33,479 nucleotides of DNA from Actinomycetes bacterium (GTDB lineage: Bacteria; Actinomycetota; Acidimicrobiia; Acidimicrobiales; RAAP-2), in assembly GCA_021794995.1 (NCBI GenBank), contig JAJYPY010000012.1, positions 1 through 33,479 of the forward strand. Direction: 5' to 3'. A model generated the notes under the pieces. That model worked only from the letters and a program-made list of their open reading frames with translations. It was not told the origin of the DNA and searched no databases. Both the position numbers and the translations under genes were made by a program. Numbering within the stretch: position 1 is the stretch's first letter; each line of letters opens with the position of its first letter. Of the stretch, positions 15,465-23,180 are shown piece after piece.

Positions 15465-17021
15465 GTGGTCGACAGGTCGTGCACGGCCGACGAGGAGATC
15501 TCCGCGGTCGCAAACGTGCTCCTTCAGGCGACCGGCGGCGTGGCCTGGGCGTACCAGGCCCTCGAGCACGTCGCGTCGCGCCATGGCCTCTCCGGGGCGT
15601 GGCTCGTCCTGCACCCAGAGCCCGGCGGCACCCAGCTCTTCTCCCTCCACCCAGACGCGGAGCCGTCCGCTGCGGCGGCGCAGCTCGTGCGACGGCCCGT
15701 CGGCGTCTACGGCGAGCCTGACGTCATCGACCCCGCCACGAGCACCGCAGTCGGCATGTTGTGCGACGCTGCCTTCCGCACGCACGCATCCGCCATGCGC
15801 GCGGCACTCGACACGACGGGGCTCGCCAGCAGCACCGTGATCGATGCGGCGCTCGCCCGGGCGACGGCGTGCGCCGCACGGTACGGATGGTCGTCGACCG
15901 CGGTGCTGCTCACGACGACGGGAGAAGGCGCGCCCGACGAGCGATGGGCGGCGCTCGCCGGGGCGCTGCGCCAGGCGCTGCGGTCGGGCGACGAGTGCGG
16001 CGTCGCGGGCTCCGGCACCGCCATCGCCATCTTGGGGAATGCCGGCCCCGACGCGGTCCGCCCGTTCATCGGGAGGGTCCGTGCCGCGTTGAACGCCGCA
16101 GGCTGGGAAGGAGCGGACCTCCACTGCGCCACGGCCAGCACGCCTCAAGAGACGGTCGACCCGGTGGAGCTCCGGCGACTGGCGGGCGAGCGGCTGGCAC
16201 AGATCGACGCCGTGGCCACGGGCACGAGCACGAGCACGAGCACGAGCGGAGTGTCGGGGTCGACACTCGAGCTCGAGCTTCGCCTCGTCCCCGGCGTCGT
16301 GTGCGTCGCCATGGGCTCCGACGCGCCAGGAGGGACCGTCACCATCGTCTGCACGTCGCAGAGCGATGCGCTCCACGACGAGTTGAACCGGCGCGTCCGT
16401 GCGCACCTCTCGGACGTTCCCCTGCGCGTCGTCGCGCTGAGCGACCATGGGCGCCCGCCGCACACCGCTGGACACGCCACCGACACCGCGCCGTCCGTCC
16501 GGAACACACGCACGTCACTAGGGAACGGGCACGGGCACGGGAACGGGCACAGTCACAGCGCGGCGCGCGCGGAGATGGCCGGAACCCGGCTGCTGTCGGC
16601 AACGGCACCAGGCGCACCGAGCGGCGCCACCGCAGCGGGGGGCACGTCACGGGTGACCCTGGTGGACGCGTCGTTCGACCCCGCGCGCGGCATCAGCCAG
16701 GTGTCGCTCGCATACGGGGCCGCACGAGGCACCGGGCGTGCTCCCGCGGGTCCGCTGGCCGGCGGTGCGCAAGCGACGCTGACGGCGCTCGGCGCCCTCG
16801 GAATGGACGTCCCCTTCTACCTCGTCTCCGCCGAACGCATGCAGGGCGTCCCGGGCGACGCGGTCGTCGTCGTGCTCGCCCCCCGAGAAGCGTCGTGCAC
16901 ATCGCACGGCACCGCGGAGCGCATCGGCGTCGCGACCGGCGCGCGCGACGTCGACGCCGCGTCCCGGGCGACGCTCGGCGCACTGAACCGCTTCCTTTCG
17001 AGAGGCGTGACCGCTTCGTGA
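15465..17021 (+). CDS. GAF-like / degenerate-GGDEF protein with conserved C-terminal domain, probable c-di-GMP receptor
   Basis: The product is about 518 aa from GTG 15465, which has GGAAGGGAAG just upstream; ATG 15435 lacks such a site. After an N-terminal GAF-like region comes a GGDEF-like segment in which the active site reads GSGTA. RSGD sits five residues before it (RSGD-ECGVA-GSGTA), so the RxxD inhibitory site survives while catalysis is lost. Two low-complexity linkers follow: GTSTSTSTSG, encoded by a DNA hexamer repeat, and the His/Asn/Gly run GNGHGHGNGHSHS. A compact C-terminal domain (SRVTLVDASFDP... to ATLGALNRFLS) has repeated A-TL-AL patterns. I know no function for that domain. 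It is coupled to the MoeY-like gene by GTGA. Confidence 0.8.
   Translation: MVDRSCTADEEISAVANVLLQATGGVAWAYQALEHVASRHGLSGAWLVLHPEPGGTQLFSLHPDAEPSAAAAQLVRRPVGVYGEPDVIDPATSTAVGMLCDAAFRTHASAMRAALDTTGLASSTVIDAALARATACAARYGWSSTAVLLTTTGEGAPDERWAALAGALRQALRSGDECGVAGSGTAIAILGNAGPDAVRPFIGRVRAALNAAGWEGADLHCATASTPQETVDPVELRRLAGERLAQIDAVATGTSTSTSTSGVSGSTLELELRLVPGVVCVAMGSDAPGGTVTIVCTSQSDALHDELNRRVRAHLSDVPLRVVALSDHGRPPHTAGHATDTAPSVRNTRTSLGNGHGHGNGHSHSAARAEMAGTRLLSATAPGAPSGATAAGGTSRVTLVDASFDPARGISQVSLAYGAARGTGRAPAGPLAGGAQATLTALGALGMDVPFYLVSAERMQGVPGDAVVVVLAPREASCTSHGTAERIGVATGARDVDAASRATLGALNRFLSRGVTAS
16222..16245 (+). repeat. In-frame hexanucleotide repeat (gcacga x4)
   Basis: Four perfect copies of gcacga encode the Thr-Ser repeat linker of the degenerate-GGDEF protein. 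Because the unit is six bases, slippage would change linker length without a frameshift. Confidence 0.9.
16521..16556 (+). repeat. In-frame hexanucleotide repeat (gggmac) encoding a Gly-Asn/His linker
   Basis: Hexamers GGGAAC, GGGCAC, GGGCAC, GGGAAC, GGGCAC and the diverged AGTCAC run in tandem and encode GNGHGHGNGHSH. The His-rich stretch could bind metal, but the simplest reading is a flexible linker that grows or shrinks by slippage. Confidence 0.85.
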
Positions 17022-19975
17022 CGCCATACCGGTACGGCGCCTCGTTCGTCGACCCGACGACCGGGCTCCGGTTCGAGATGCACCACCCGGCGAGTCGCCC
17101 CGATCGGTGGAGCGCGTACCTCGACGGCGCCGCCCGGGAATACGAGCGCTACGGGATCGGCGGGCTCGTCGACCTCCCCGAGCTGGAGCGCGGAGAGGGC
17201 GTCTCCTTGTTCTTCGTCGGCGTGGACGCCGACGACCGCGTCGTCGCGGGCCTCCGCTGCCACGGGCCGCTCGACGACGCGGCTGCGTCCGCAGCGCTCG
17301 CCGAGATGGCGGCATCTCCCGAGTGGCGCGACCACCAAGAGGCCGTGGCATCCATCTCGCCGTACGGGGTCGTGGAGATGAAAGGTGCCTGGCGTTCGAG
17401 GAGCGGCAACGGCAACCACGCGGTGACCGGGCCGATGGTGCGGTGCTGCGTGCACGCGATCGAGTGGCTCGGTGCCGAGGTGCTCCTCGCGGCGGTGGCG
17501 GATCGAATGGAGCCGATCCTCGCGAGCGTGGGCGGGATCATGATGGGCAACGAGGCGTCGCCCTACCCGACCGAGCGGTACAGGACGATCCTGACCGGGA
17601 TCCGCCGCGCCCGCTACCGCGAGCTGATCGACGACGAGCAGGCGAAACTCCTGCGCGAGGACGCCGAGCAGCTGAGGCGCCCGCCCGAGAACCAGGTCAC
17701 AACGGGGTGGCGGCCCGTCCTGTTGCACGCGGAACGCCGGGCGCACCGTCAGATCATCTCGAACCTGCGCGCCGACCCCGGCATCCACGTGATCGACGTC
17801 GCCGAGCGCCAGCGCGCGGAGCTGGTGGACCTGCTGCCCGTACCCGAGCAGGAGCTGGTGGACGAGCCCCCGGTCCATGTGTACTTCCCGTGGCGCAGGA
17901 CGGTCGTACGCATGCTCGGGCCGCGCGCGTTCTCGGCCGTGCGGCTCGACCGCAACCGCAATCGCATCACGCGCGCCGAACAGGATCGGCTGCGTCACCA
18001 GCGGGTGGGCATCGTCGGCCTCAGCGCAGGGCACGCGGCCGCGGCGGCCATCGCGCTCGAGGGCCTGTGCGGGGAGCTCAAGCTCGCCGACTTCGACGAG
18101 GTCGCGCTCACCAACCTGAACCGCCTGCCGGCGTCTGTCCTCGACATCGGTGTCAACAAGGCGGTGGTTGCGGCTCGCCGGGTGGCCGAGATCGACCCGT
18201 ACCTGTCTGTCGACGTGCTCAGCTCGGGACTCGACGCCGGCAACGTCGACGATTTCGTGGCCGGCCTCGACGTGCTCGTCGAAGAGTGCGACGACATCGC
18301 GATGAAGGTGCTCGTGCGCGAGGTGGCGCGTCGCCAGCACGTCGCGGTCGTCATGGAGACGAGCGACCGTGGCATGCTCGACGTCGAGCGGTTCGACCAG
18401 GAGCCGGATCGTCCCGTGCTCCACGGGCTCCTCGGGGACGTGCGGGCATCGTCGCTCGCGTCGCTGTCAACGACCGAGAAGATCCCCCACGTGCTCGCCA
18501 TCGTGGACGCGCCGAAGGCGTCTGCCCGTGGCGCTGCCTCCCTCGCGGAGATCGGCCGCACCCTGTCCACGTGGCCCCAGCTCGGGTCGGACGTCTCGCT
18601 CGGTGGTGCGACGATCGCGGCGACCGTGCGCCGGCTCGGTCTCGGCGAGCCCGTGCCGTCGGGGCGCGTTCGTATCGACCTCGAGACGATCGTCTCCTCC
18701 CTCGAGACACCTGTACCGCACGACAGCGACCCCGACGGCGGGCACGCGAGCCCGCGCGTGGTCGTCGGCGCCGCACCTGCGGCCGCGTCGTCCGTCCCGC
18801 CCGACCGCGAGCTCGCGATCGTCCACGCGGCCGCGATGGCCCCGTCATGCGGGAACGGACAGCCGTGGCGGTTCGAGCTCAGCAGCCGCGAGCTCGCCAT
18901 CGAGCTCGACAGGTCGAAGGGCTGCGGCACCATGGACGTCCGATCCCGCGCGAGCTACGTGGGGATCGGGGCCGCCCTCTTCAATGCGCGGGTCGCGGCG
19001 GCCGCGGGCTCACGCCTCGGGCCGACCGAGCTTTTCCCCGAGGGTCCGAACTCCGACGTCGTCGCGACGCTGGCGCTGGAGCGCTCGGCGGACGCGGAGC
19101 TCGCGGCGCTCTACGCCCCCATGCTCGAACGCTGCTCGAACCGCCGCCTCGGCACCCCCACGCCGCTCGACGTGGACGTCGTGGCCCGGCTCACCCGGGC
19201 GGCGTCGGAGGAGGGGGGCACGCTGCACCTCGTCACGGACCGCCAGCGCATGTTCGAGTGCGCGGACATCCTCGGCGCGACCGAGCGGGTCCGTTTCTTG
19301 ACGCCGGCGCTGCGCGAGGAGACCGTGCGGGAGCTGCGCTGGCCCGGCGACGACGTGCGCTCCGGGATCGACGTCGCGACGTTGGAGCTTTCCGGATCCG
19401 ACACCGGCGCGCTCGCGCTGCTGCGACGCGGAGACGCCATGGAGCTGCTCGAGCGCTGGGACGCAGGCGACGGGCTCGGCGACTACCTGAAAGGAGCCGT
19501 CCGCTCCAGCTCGGCACTCGCCTACGTCACCGTCGAGAGCAGCAGTCCCGCGTCGTACGTCACTGGCGGCATGGCCCTCGAGCGCGTCTGGATCGAGGCG
19601 CAGCGCGCAGGGCTCGCCGTCCAGGCCATCGGTCCGGCCTTCCTCTACGCCGTCCAGCAGGGAGATTACGACGCGCTCGTCGGCCCCCGGTGGTCCCCCA
19701 CCCTGCGGGAGCTCGCCGAACGCTTCCGCCGCGTCGTCGGCCTGGCGACGCGGACAGTCGGCGTGCTCGTCTTGCGACTCAGCCACGCCCCGCCGCCGAT
19801 GGTGCGCAGCGCGCGGCTCCCGCTCGACAGCATGCTCCGGCGTCGCGGCACCACGACATCTGGCGCAGCGCGACGTCTCCACGCGCACGAGGCGCCACGA
19901 GTCGGCGTCCCCCGCTCCCGCACGATCCAGGCCGGAGGGGGGGAGGAAGCAGACATCTGGCCTGATCAGGTGTAG
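17018..19975 (+). CDS. Rv1355c (MoeY)-like protein: N-terminal acyltransferase-like, ThiF/E1-like and nitroreductase-like domains
   Basis: A large 985-aa cytoplasmic fusion. The N-terminal part (about 1-220) resembles GNAT-type acyltransferases. The central part (about 310-550) is a ThiF/MoeB/E1-like Rossmann domain: VGIVGLSAGHAAA, LADFDEVALTNLNRLPA with the D-x-V-x3-N-x2-R pattern, VNKAVVAARRVAEIDPY. The glycine motif is unusual, and I see no obvious catalytic Cys or CxxC pair. The last part (about 595-930) is nitroreductase-like (APSCGNGQPWRF, near ALAYVTVES) and probably binds flavin. This order matches the mycobacterial Rv1355c family, annotated MoeY without proven function. GTG 17018 overlaps the previous stop (GTGA). 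The ORF-track start at 15761 is an antisense-frame artefact. Confidence 0.85.
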   Translation: MTPYRYGASFVDPTTGLRFEMHHPASRPDRWSAYLDGAAREYERYGIGGLVDLPELERGEGVSLFFVGVDADDRVVAGLRCHGPLDDAAASAALAEMAASPEWRDHQEAVASISPYGVVEMKGAWRSRSGNGNHAVTGPMVRCCVHAIEWLGAEVLLAAVADRMEPILASVGGIMMGNEASPYPTERYRTILTGIRRARYRELIDDEQAKLLREDAEQLRRPPENQVTTGWRPVLLHAERRAHRQIISNLRADPGIHVIDVAERQRAELVDLLPVPEQELVDEPPVHVYFPWRRTVVRMLGPRAFSAVRLDRNRNRITRAEQDRLRHQRVGIVGLSAGHAAAAAIALEGLCGELKLADFDEVALTNLNRLPASVLDIGVNKAVVAARRVAEIDPYLSVDVLSSGLDAGNVDDFVAGLDVLVEECDDIAMKVLVREVARRQHVAVVMETSDRGMLDVERFDQEPDRPVLHGLLGDVRASSLASLSTTEKIPHVLAIVDAPKASARGAASLAEIGRTLSTWPQLGSDVSLGGATIAATVRRLGLGEPVPSGRVRIDLETIVSSLETPVPHDSDPDGGHASPRVVVGAAPAAASSVPPDRELAIVHAAAMAPSCGNGQPWRFELSSRELAIELDRSKGCGTMDVRSRASYVGIGAALFNARVAAAAGSRLGPTELFPEGPNSDVVATLALERSADAELAALYAPMLERCSNRRLGTPTPLDVDVVARLTRAASEEGGTLHLVTDRQRMFECADILGATERVRFLTPALREETVRELRWPGDDVRSGIDVATLELSGSDTGALALLRRGDAMELLERWDAGDGLGDYLKGAVRSSSALAYVTVESSSPASYVTGGMALERVWIEAQRAGLAVQAIGPAFLYAVQQGDYDALVGPRWSPTLRELAERFRRVVGLATRTVGVLVLRLSHAPPPMVRSARLPLDSMLRRRGTTTSGAARRLHAHEAPRVGVPRSRTIQAGGGEEADIWPDQV

Positions 19976-19978
19976 TAT
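19973..19978 (+). promoter_or_regulatory. Possible -10 for the GGDEF-EAL gene
   Basis: TAGTAT overlaps the stop of the MoeY-like gene, 35 bases before the GGDEF-EAL ATG, just after the palindrome CTGATCAG. No clear -35 is visible. The gene may be expressed both from here and by read-through. Confidence 0.35.
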
Positions 19979-20013
19979 CTCCCCGGCATCGGTGTCGGAT
20001 CGGGAGCTCGGGG

Positions 20014-22335
20014 ATGGGGACGATGAGCGCGAAGCTACCCATCGGTGATGGCCGCGTCAGCGACGACAACCTGAGCGAGCTGCTGGCTGGCGCGATGCGC
20101 CTGCTGAAGGGTTCCGTCGCTGCCGAGTTCATCCCCGCCTCGTCGATGCACAGCCCGGTCGTCCTGGCGAACCTCACACATGCCAGTCTGGCGGCCTCCT
20201 TGCACACGGTCGCCGCCGCGCGGCTCGCAAGCGGCGGTCCGTGGGGAGAGGTTGCCGCGGATTCGTGGACGGCGTGGATCGAGCCTTCGATGGTCGCAAC
20301 CTCGTCCACCGGGGCTCCAAGCGAGGATACGGAAGAGCCCGCGGAGCTCGCCGGCGTCCTCGCCGTCGCCTTCAGCGACCTGACGTCCATCGGCGGCGAA
20401 GACGCGAAGACGCTGGAGCTGTTCGCGCGCCTGTGCGGGGCGGCCACGCTGCCCAGGGACCCGACAGGCGCGCTGGCGTCGCAGCGCCGTCTCGACGACC
20501 TGGTCTCGACGATCAGCGAGCGGCTGATGTCGACGACGGTCCCCACGCTGCAATCGGCGCTCGACTGGGCCGTCGAGACGCTGGCGCAGTTCCTGGGTGC
20601 CGATGTGGCGTTCCTCCGCCGCAACGACCACGCGCTCGGGATGAGCGTCCTCATGTCGTTCTATCCGCCGCGCGGGATCCCGCTCGAAGAGGACCCGCTC
20701 GGCATCGTGCCGTTCGACGCCGACCCGATCTTCGCCGCGACGAAGGACCTCAAGGTCCCCCTCATCGTCCGCAACGCAGCGGACACCGACGAGCGCTACC
20801 GCCAACGCGTGCGGGACGCCGCCGGTGCCGACGATTTCACGGGGGCTGGGGTACCCCTCGTGCTCGGCGACACCACGGTGGGCGTCTTGGCGTTCGTCTA
20901 CCTCTCGAAGTACACGTGGACCCAACAAGAAGTGAACGCGCTGCGGGCGATGGCCGCGCTGCTCGTCCAGCTCCTCCAGCGGGTCGACGCCGAAGAACGG
21001 CTCCGGCGCAACGCGCTGACCGACGACCTCACCGGCCTGCCCAACCGCCGCGCGCTGCTCGAGGAGGTGAGCAAGCGACACCTCGCGGGCACAGTGCCGC
21101 TCGCCCTGTTGTTCATCGACCTGGACCGGTTCAAGGTGATGAACGACCATCTCGGCCATGGAGCGGGCGACAAGGTGCTGCAGGTCATCGCCGACAGGAT
21201 CCGCACGTCGCTCCGGCCGGCCGACTTCGCCGCACGGCTGGGCGGCGACGAGTTCGTCGTCGTGCTGCACGACGCCGACGGGGGCCTTGCGGCCGTGGCC
21301 GCGGCCAACCGCCTCCTGGACCTGATCGTCTTGCCGATCGAAGTCCGAGGGCAGCGGGTCGCGCACACCGGAAGTGTCGGGATCGCGCTCTCCGAGAGCT
21401 CCACGACGACCGGCGAGGAGTTGCTCGGACAGGCCGACATCGCCCTGTACGCGGCCAAGTCTCGGGGCCGGAACCGCACCGTGGTGTTCGACCACGAGCT
21501 CGAAGGCCGCGTCGCCCAGCGCTCGAGCACCGAGCTCCTCCTGCGCCAGGCCCTCGCCGAGAACGAATTGCGCGTGCTGTACCAACCTGAATTCGACCTG
21601 CGCGACGGGCGGCTGCTGGCGGTGGAGGCGCTCGTCCGTTGGTACCGGCCGGGCAAGGGCCTCGTGGAGGCCAGCCAGTTCGTGCCGGTGGCAGAAGAGA
21701 CCCACCTCATCACCGACATCGACCGCTGGGTGCTCGACGAGGCCTGCGGGCAGCTCGCCGCGTGGCGCCGCAAGTACGGTGACATCAATCTCGTCATGCG
21801 GGTCAACGTCTCGCCCGCCCAGCTCGCGATCGCCGGGCTCGTCGGATCCGTCGGGGACTGCCTGCGCAGGTCCGGGTTGCCTCCCGGGCGGTTGTGCCTG
21901 GAGATCACCGAGCAGGCCGTCATCGAGGACGTCGAGCAGGCGGTCCGCGTGCTCCAAGACATCCGCTCGATGGGGGTGAAGCTCGCCATCGACGATTTCG
22001 GCACCGGCTTCAGTTCGATGAGCCAGCTGAAGAACCTGCCCGTCGACGTCCTCAAGATCGACAGAGTCTTCGTCGACCACATCTCGAGCGACCCGACCGA
22101 TCAAGCGATCGTGGACACGATCGTGCGGCTCGCCCGGGCGTTCAAGCTCGACGTCGTCGGCGAAGGTGTCGAGACGATGGACGATCTGGAGACCCTCGTG
22201 AGGCTCGGCTGTGTGCGTGCCCAGGGGTTCCTCCTGTCGCACCCCATCCCGGCCGACCAGGTGGAGCCGCTCATCGAGCGGGGGGGCACCGATCTCACCA
22301 AGCTGCCTGCCACGGTGGCACCCGCCCGCCGCTAG
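20014..22335 (+). CDS. Bifunctional c-di-GMP synthase/phosphodiesterase (GAF-GAF-GGDEF-EAL)
   Basis: The 773-aa product has no membrane segments. Two GAF-like regions (about 1-150 and 155-325) precede GGDEF (about 330-490) and EAL (about 505-765). The cyclase motif is intact, RLGGDEFVVVLHD, with RPAD five residues before it as an inhibitory site. The phosphodiesterase set is also intact: EALVRW, NVSPAQL, LEITEQ, IDDFGTGFSS, VLKID, GEGVE and AQGF. Both activities are therefore plausible, with the GAF domains deciding the balance, as for mycobacterial Rv1354c and MSDGC-1. ATG 20014 or 20023 may be the start. It follows the MoeY-like gene by 38 bases, the same order as Rv1355c-Rv1354c. Confidence 0.94.
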   Translation: MGTMSAKLPIGDGRVSDDNLSELLAGAMRLLKGSVAAEFIPASSMHSPVVLANLTHASLAASLHTVAAARLASGGPWGEVAADSWTAWIEPSMVATSSTGAPSEDTEEPAELAGVLAVAFSDLTSIGGEDAKTLELFARLCGAATLPRDPTGALASQRRLDDLVSTISERLMSTTVPTLQSALDWAVETLAQFLGADVAFLRRNDHALGMSVLMSFYPPRGIPLEEDPLGIVPFDADPIFAATKDLKVPLIVRNAADTDERYRQRVRDAAGADDFTGAGVPLVLGDTTVGVLAFVYLSKYTWTQQEVNALRAMAALLVQLLQRVDAEERLRRNALTDDLTGLPNRRALLEEVSKRHLAGTVPLALLFIDLDRFKVMNDHLGHGAGDKVLQVIADRIRTSLRPADFAARLGGDEFVVVLHDADGGLAAVAAANRLLDLIVLPIEVRGQRVAHTGSVGIALSESSTTTGEELLGQADIALYAAKSRGRNRTVVFDHELEGRVAQRSSTELLLRQALAENELRVLYQPEFDLRDGRLLAVEALVRWYRPGKGLVEASQFVPVAEETHLITDIDRWVLDEACGQLAAWRRKYGDINLVMRVNVSPAQLAIAGLVGSVGDCLRRSGLPPGRLCLEITEQAVIEDVEQAVRVLQDIRSMGVKLAIDDFGTGFSSMSQLKNLPVDVLKIDRVFVDHISSDPTDQAIVDTIVRLARAFKLDVVGEGVETMDDLETLVRLGCVRAQGFLLSHPIPADQVEPLIERGGTDLTKLPATVAPARR

Positions 22336-22355
22336 CGGCACGCCGCTCGGCGGCT

Positions 22356-22394
22356 GACGAACCGTTCAGACGAACCGTTCAGACGAACCGTTCA
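22356..22394. repeat. Three perfect tandem copies of a 13-bp unit at the thioredoxin 3' end
   Basis: gacgaaccgttca is repeated at 22356-22368, 22369-22381 and 22382-22394. The copy nearest the thioredoxin gene provides its TGA stop. The array fills the space between two convergent genes. No hairpin terminator is obvious. Confidence 0.92.
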
Positions 22395-23096
22395 GAACAG
22401 GCGGCTGGCGAGGGCCCGCCGGTACTCGGCGCTGCGTGGATCGTCGGCGCCCAGGGTCTCGAGCAGGTCGACGTACTCCTGGCGGGCTCCCTCGTCGTCG
22501 CGCACCCGGTCGAGCAGGGCGTCCAGCATCGCGGCGACGTCGTGGTCCGCAGGCACACCCCGGGCCGCGAGCCGGGCTTCGGCCGCCAGCGCACGGACAT
22601 CGGCCGTCTCGGGCACGCGCGCCAAGAGCTCCAGCGCTTCGTCCGGCTCGCCGCGATCGACGAGCAGTCGGGCCAACCCGACGACGGCAGCAGGGTGGTC
22701 ACGCTGGAGCTCGAGCGCCTTTCGCAGCGACGCTTCGTCTCCCGCTGCCACGAGGAGGTCGACCTCGCTTGGCGCGGCGACCAGCTTGGCGACGAATTCC
22801 TGCACCTGCGCCTGGGGCACCGCACCGATGAAGCCGTCGACGACCTGGCCGTCGCGAAGGGCGAAGACCGCGGGGATCGACTGCACCCGGAACATCGCAG
22901 CCACCTGCGGGTTCTCGTCGACGTTCACCTTGGCGAGCTCGACGGCGCCGTTCGTCGCGGCGACGGTCCCTTCGAGCATCGGTCCGAGGGTGCGGCACGG
23001 CCCACACCACGGCGCCCAGAGATCCACGACGACCGGGACGGTCTTGGAGCGGTCGAGCACCTGCTCTTGGAACGTGGCGTCGGTGACGTCTGCCAT
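22392..23096 (-). CDS. Thioredoxin with C-terminal TPR-like region (CnoX/YbbN type)
   Basis: The 234-aa product has an N-terminal thioredoxin fold with redox motif WCGPC (residues 30-34), cis-Pro region VQSIPAVFALRDGQ, and DENPQVAAMF. An about 110-residue helical region follows with tetratricopeptide-like repeats (LLVAAGDEASLRKALELQRDHP, LARLLVDRGEPDEALELLARVP). This matches the YbbN/CnoX group, co-chaperone thioredoxins that hand substrates to DnaK or GroEL. The family role is established, but activity here is inferred. ATG 23096 is seven bases after TAGGGT with no Shine-Dalgarno sequence, a leaderless start. The longer ORF in the track is a shadow. Divergent from the phosphotransferase gene. 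Confidence 0.93.
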   Translation of the reverse strand: MADVTDATFQEQVLDRSKTVPVVVDLWAPWCGPCRTLGPMLEGTVAATNGAVELAKVNVDENPQVAAMFRVQSIPAVFALRDGQVVDGFIGAVPQAQVQEFVAKLVAAPSEVDLLVAAGDEASLRKALELQRDHPAAVVGLARLLVDRGEPDEALELLARVPETADVRALAAEARLAARGVPADHDVAAMLDALLDRVRDDEGARQEYVDLLETLGADDPRSAEYRRALASRLF

Positions 23097-23103
23097 GCCG
23101 AGG

Positions 23104-23109
23104 ACCCTA
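23104..23109 (-). promoter_or_regulatory. -10 box of the leaderless thioredoxin mRNA
   Basis: GGTAGGGT on the minus strand contains TAGGGT, followed by CCTCGGC and the ATG at 23096, a seven-base gap. Confidence 0.55.
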
Positions 23110-23167
23110 CCCGCTCGGCGCCGCGGACTCGCCAGCGGCGGCGCCGGGCATCCGGGCCGGGGAGCGG

Positions 23168-23173
23168 TAGCGT
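23168..23173 (+). promoter_or_regulatory. -10 box of the leaderless phosphotransferase mRNA
   Basis: CGGTAGCGTCGCGGTG then ATG: TAGCGT is seven bases ahead of the start. The 12-base string CGGTAGCGTCGC is identical to that of the folP2 promoter. Confidence 0.6.
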
Positions 23174-23180
23174 CGCGGTG

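Noticed and set aside
15237-16475. N-terminal extension of the diguanylate cyclase ORF to 875 aa
   Set aside because: It overlaps the whole divergent gene in antisense and precedes a good leaderless promoter at 15244-15249.
15761-16990. N-terminal 400 residues of the 1404-aa ORF as part of the MoeY-like protein
   Set aside because: This part is an Arg-rich shadow of the degenerate-GGDEF gene. The real start is GTG 17018, coupled to the upstream stop.
20014-22341. 768-aa minus-strand ORF opposite the GGDEF-EAL gene
   Set aside because: It is a long antisense shadow typical of high-GC DNA. The plus-strand frame carries all GGDEF and EAL motifs.
22356-22394. CRISPR-like array
   Set aside because: Units are 13 bp and directly abutting, with no spacers and no cas genes. 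It is a simple tandem repeat.
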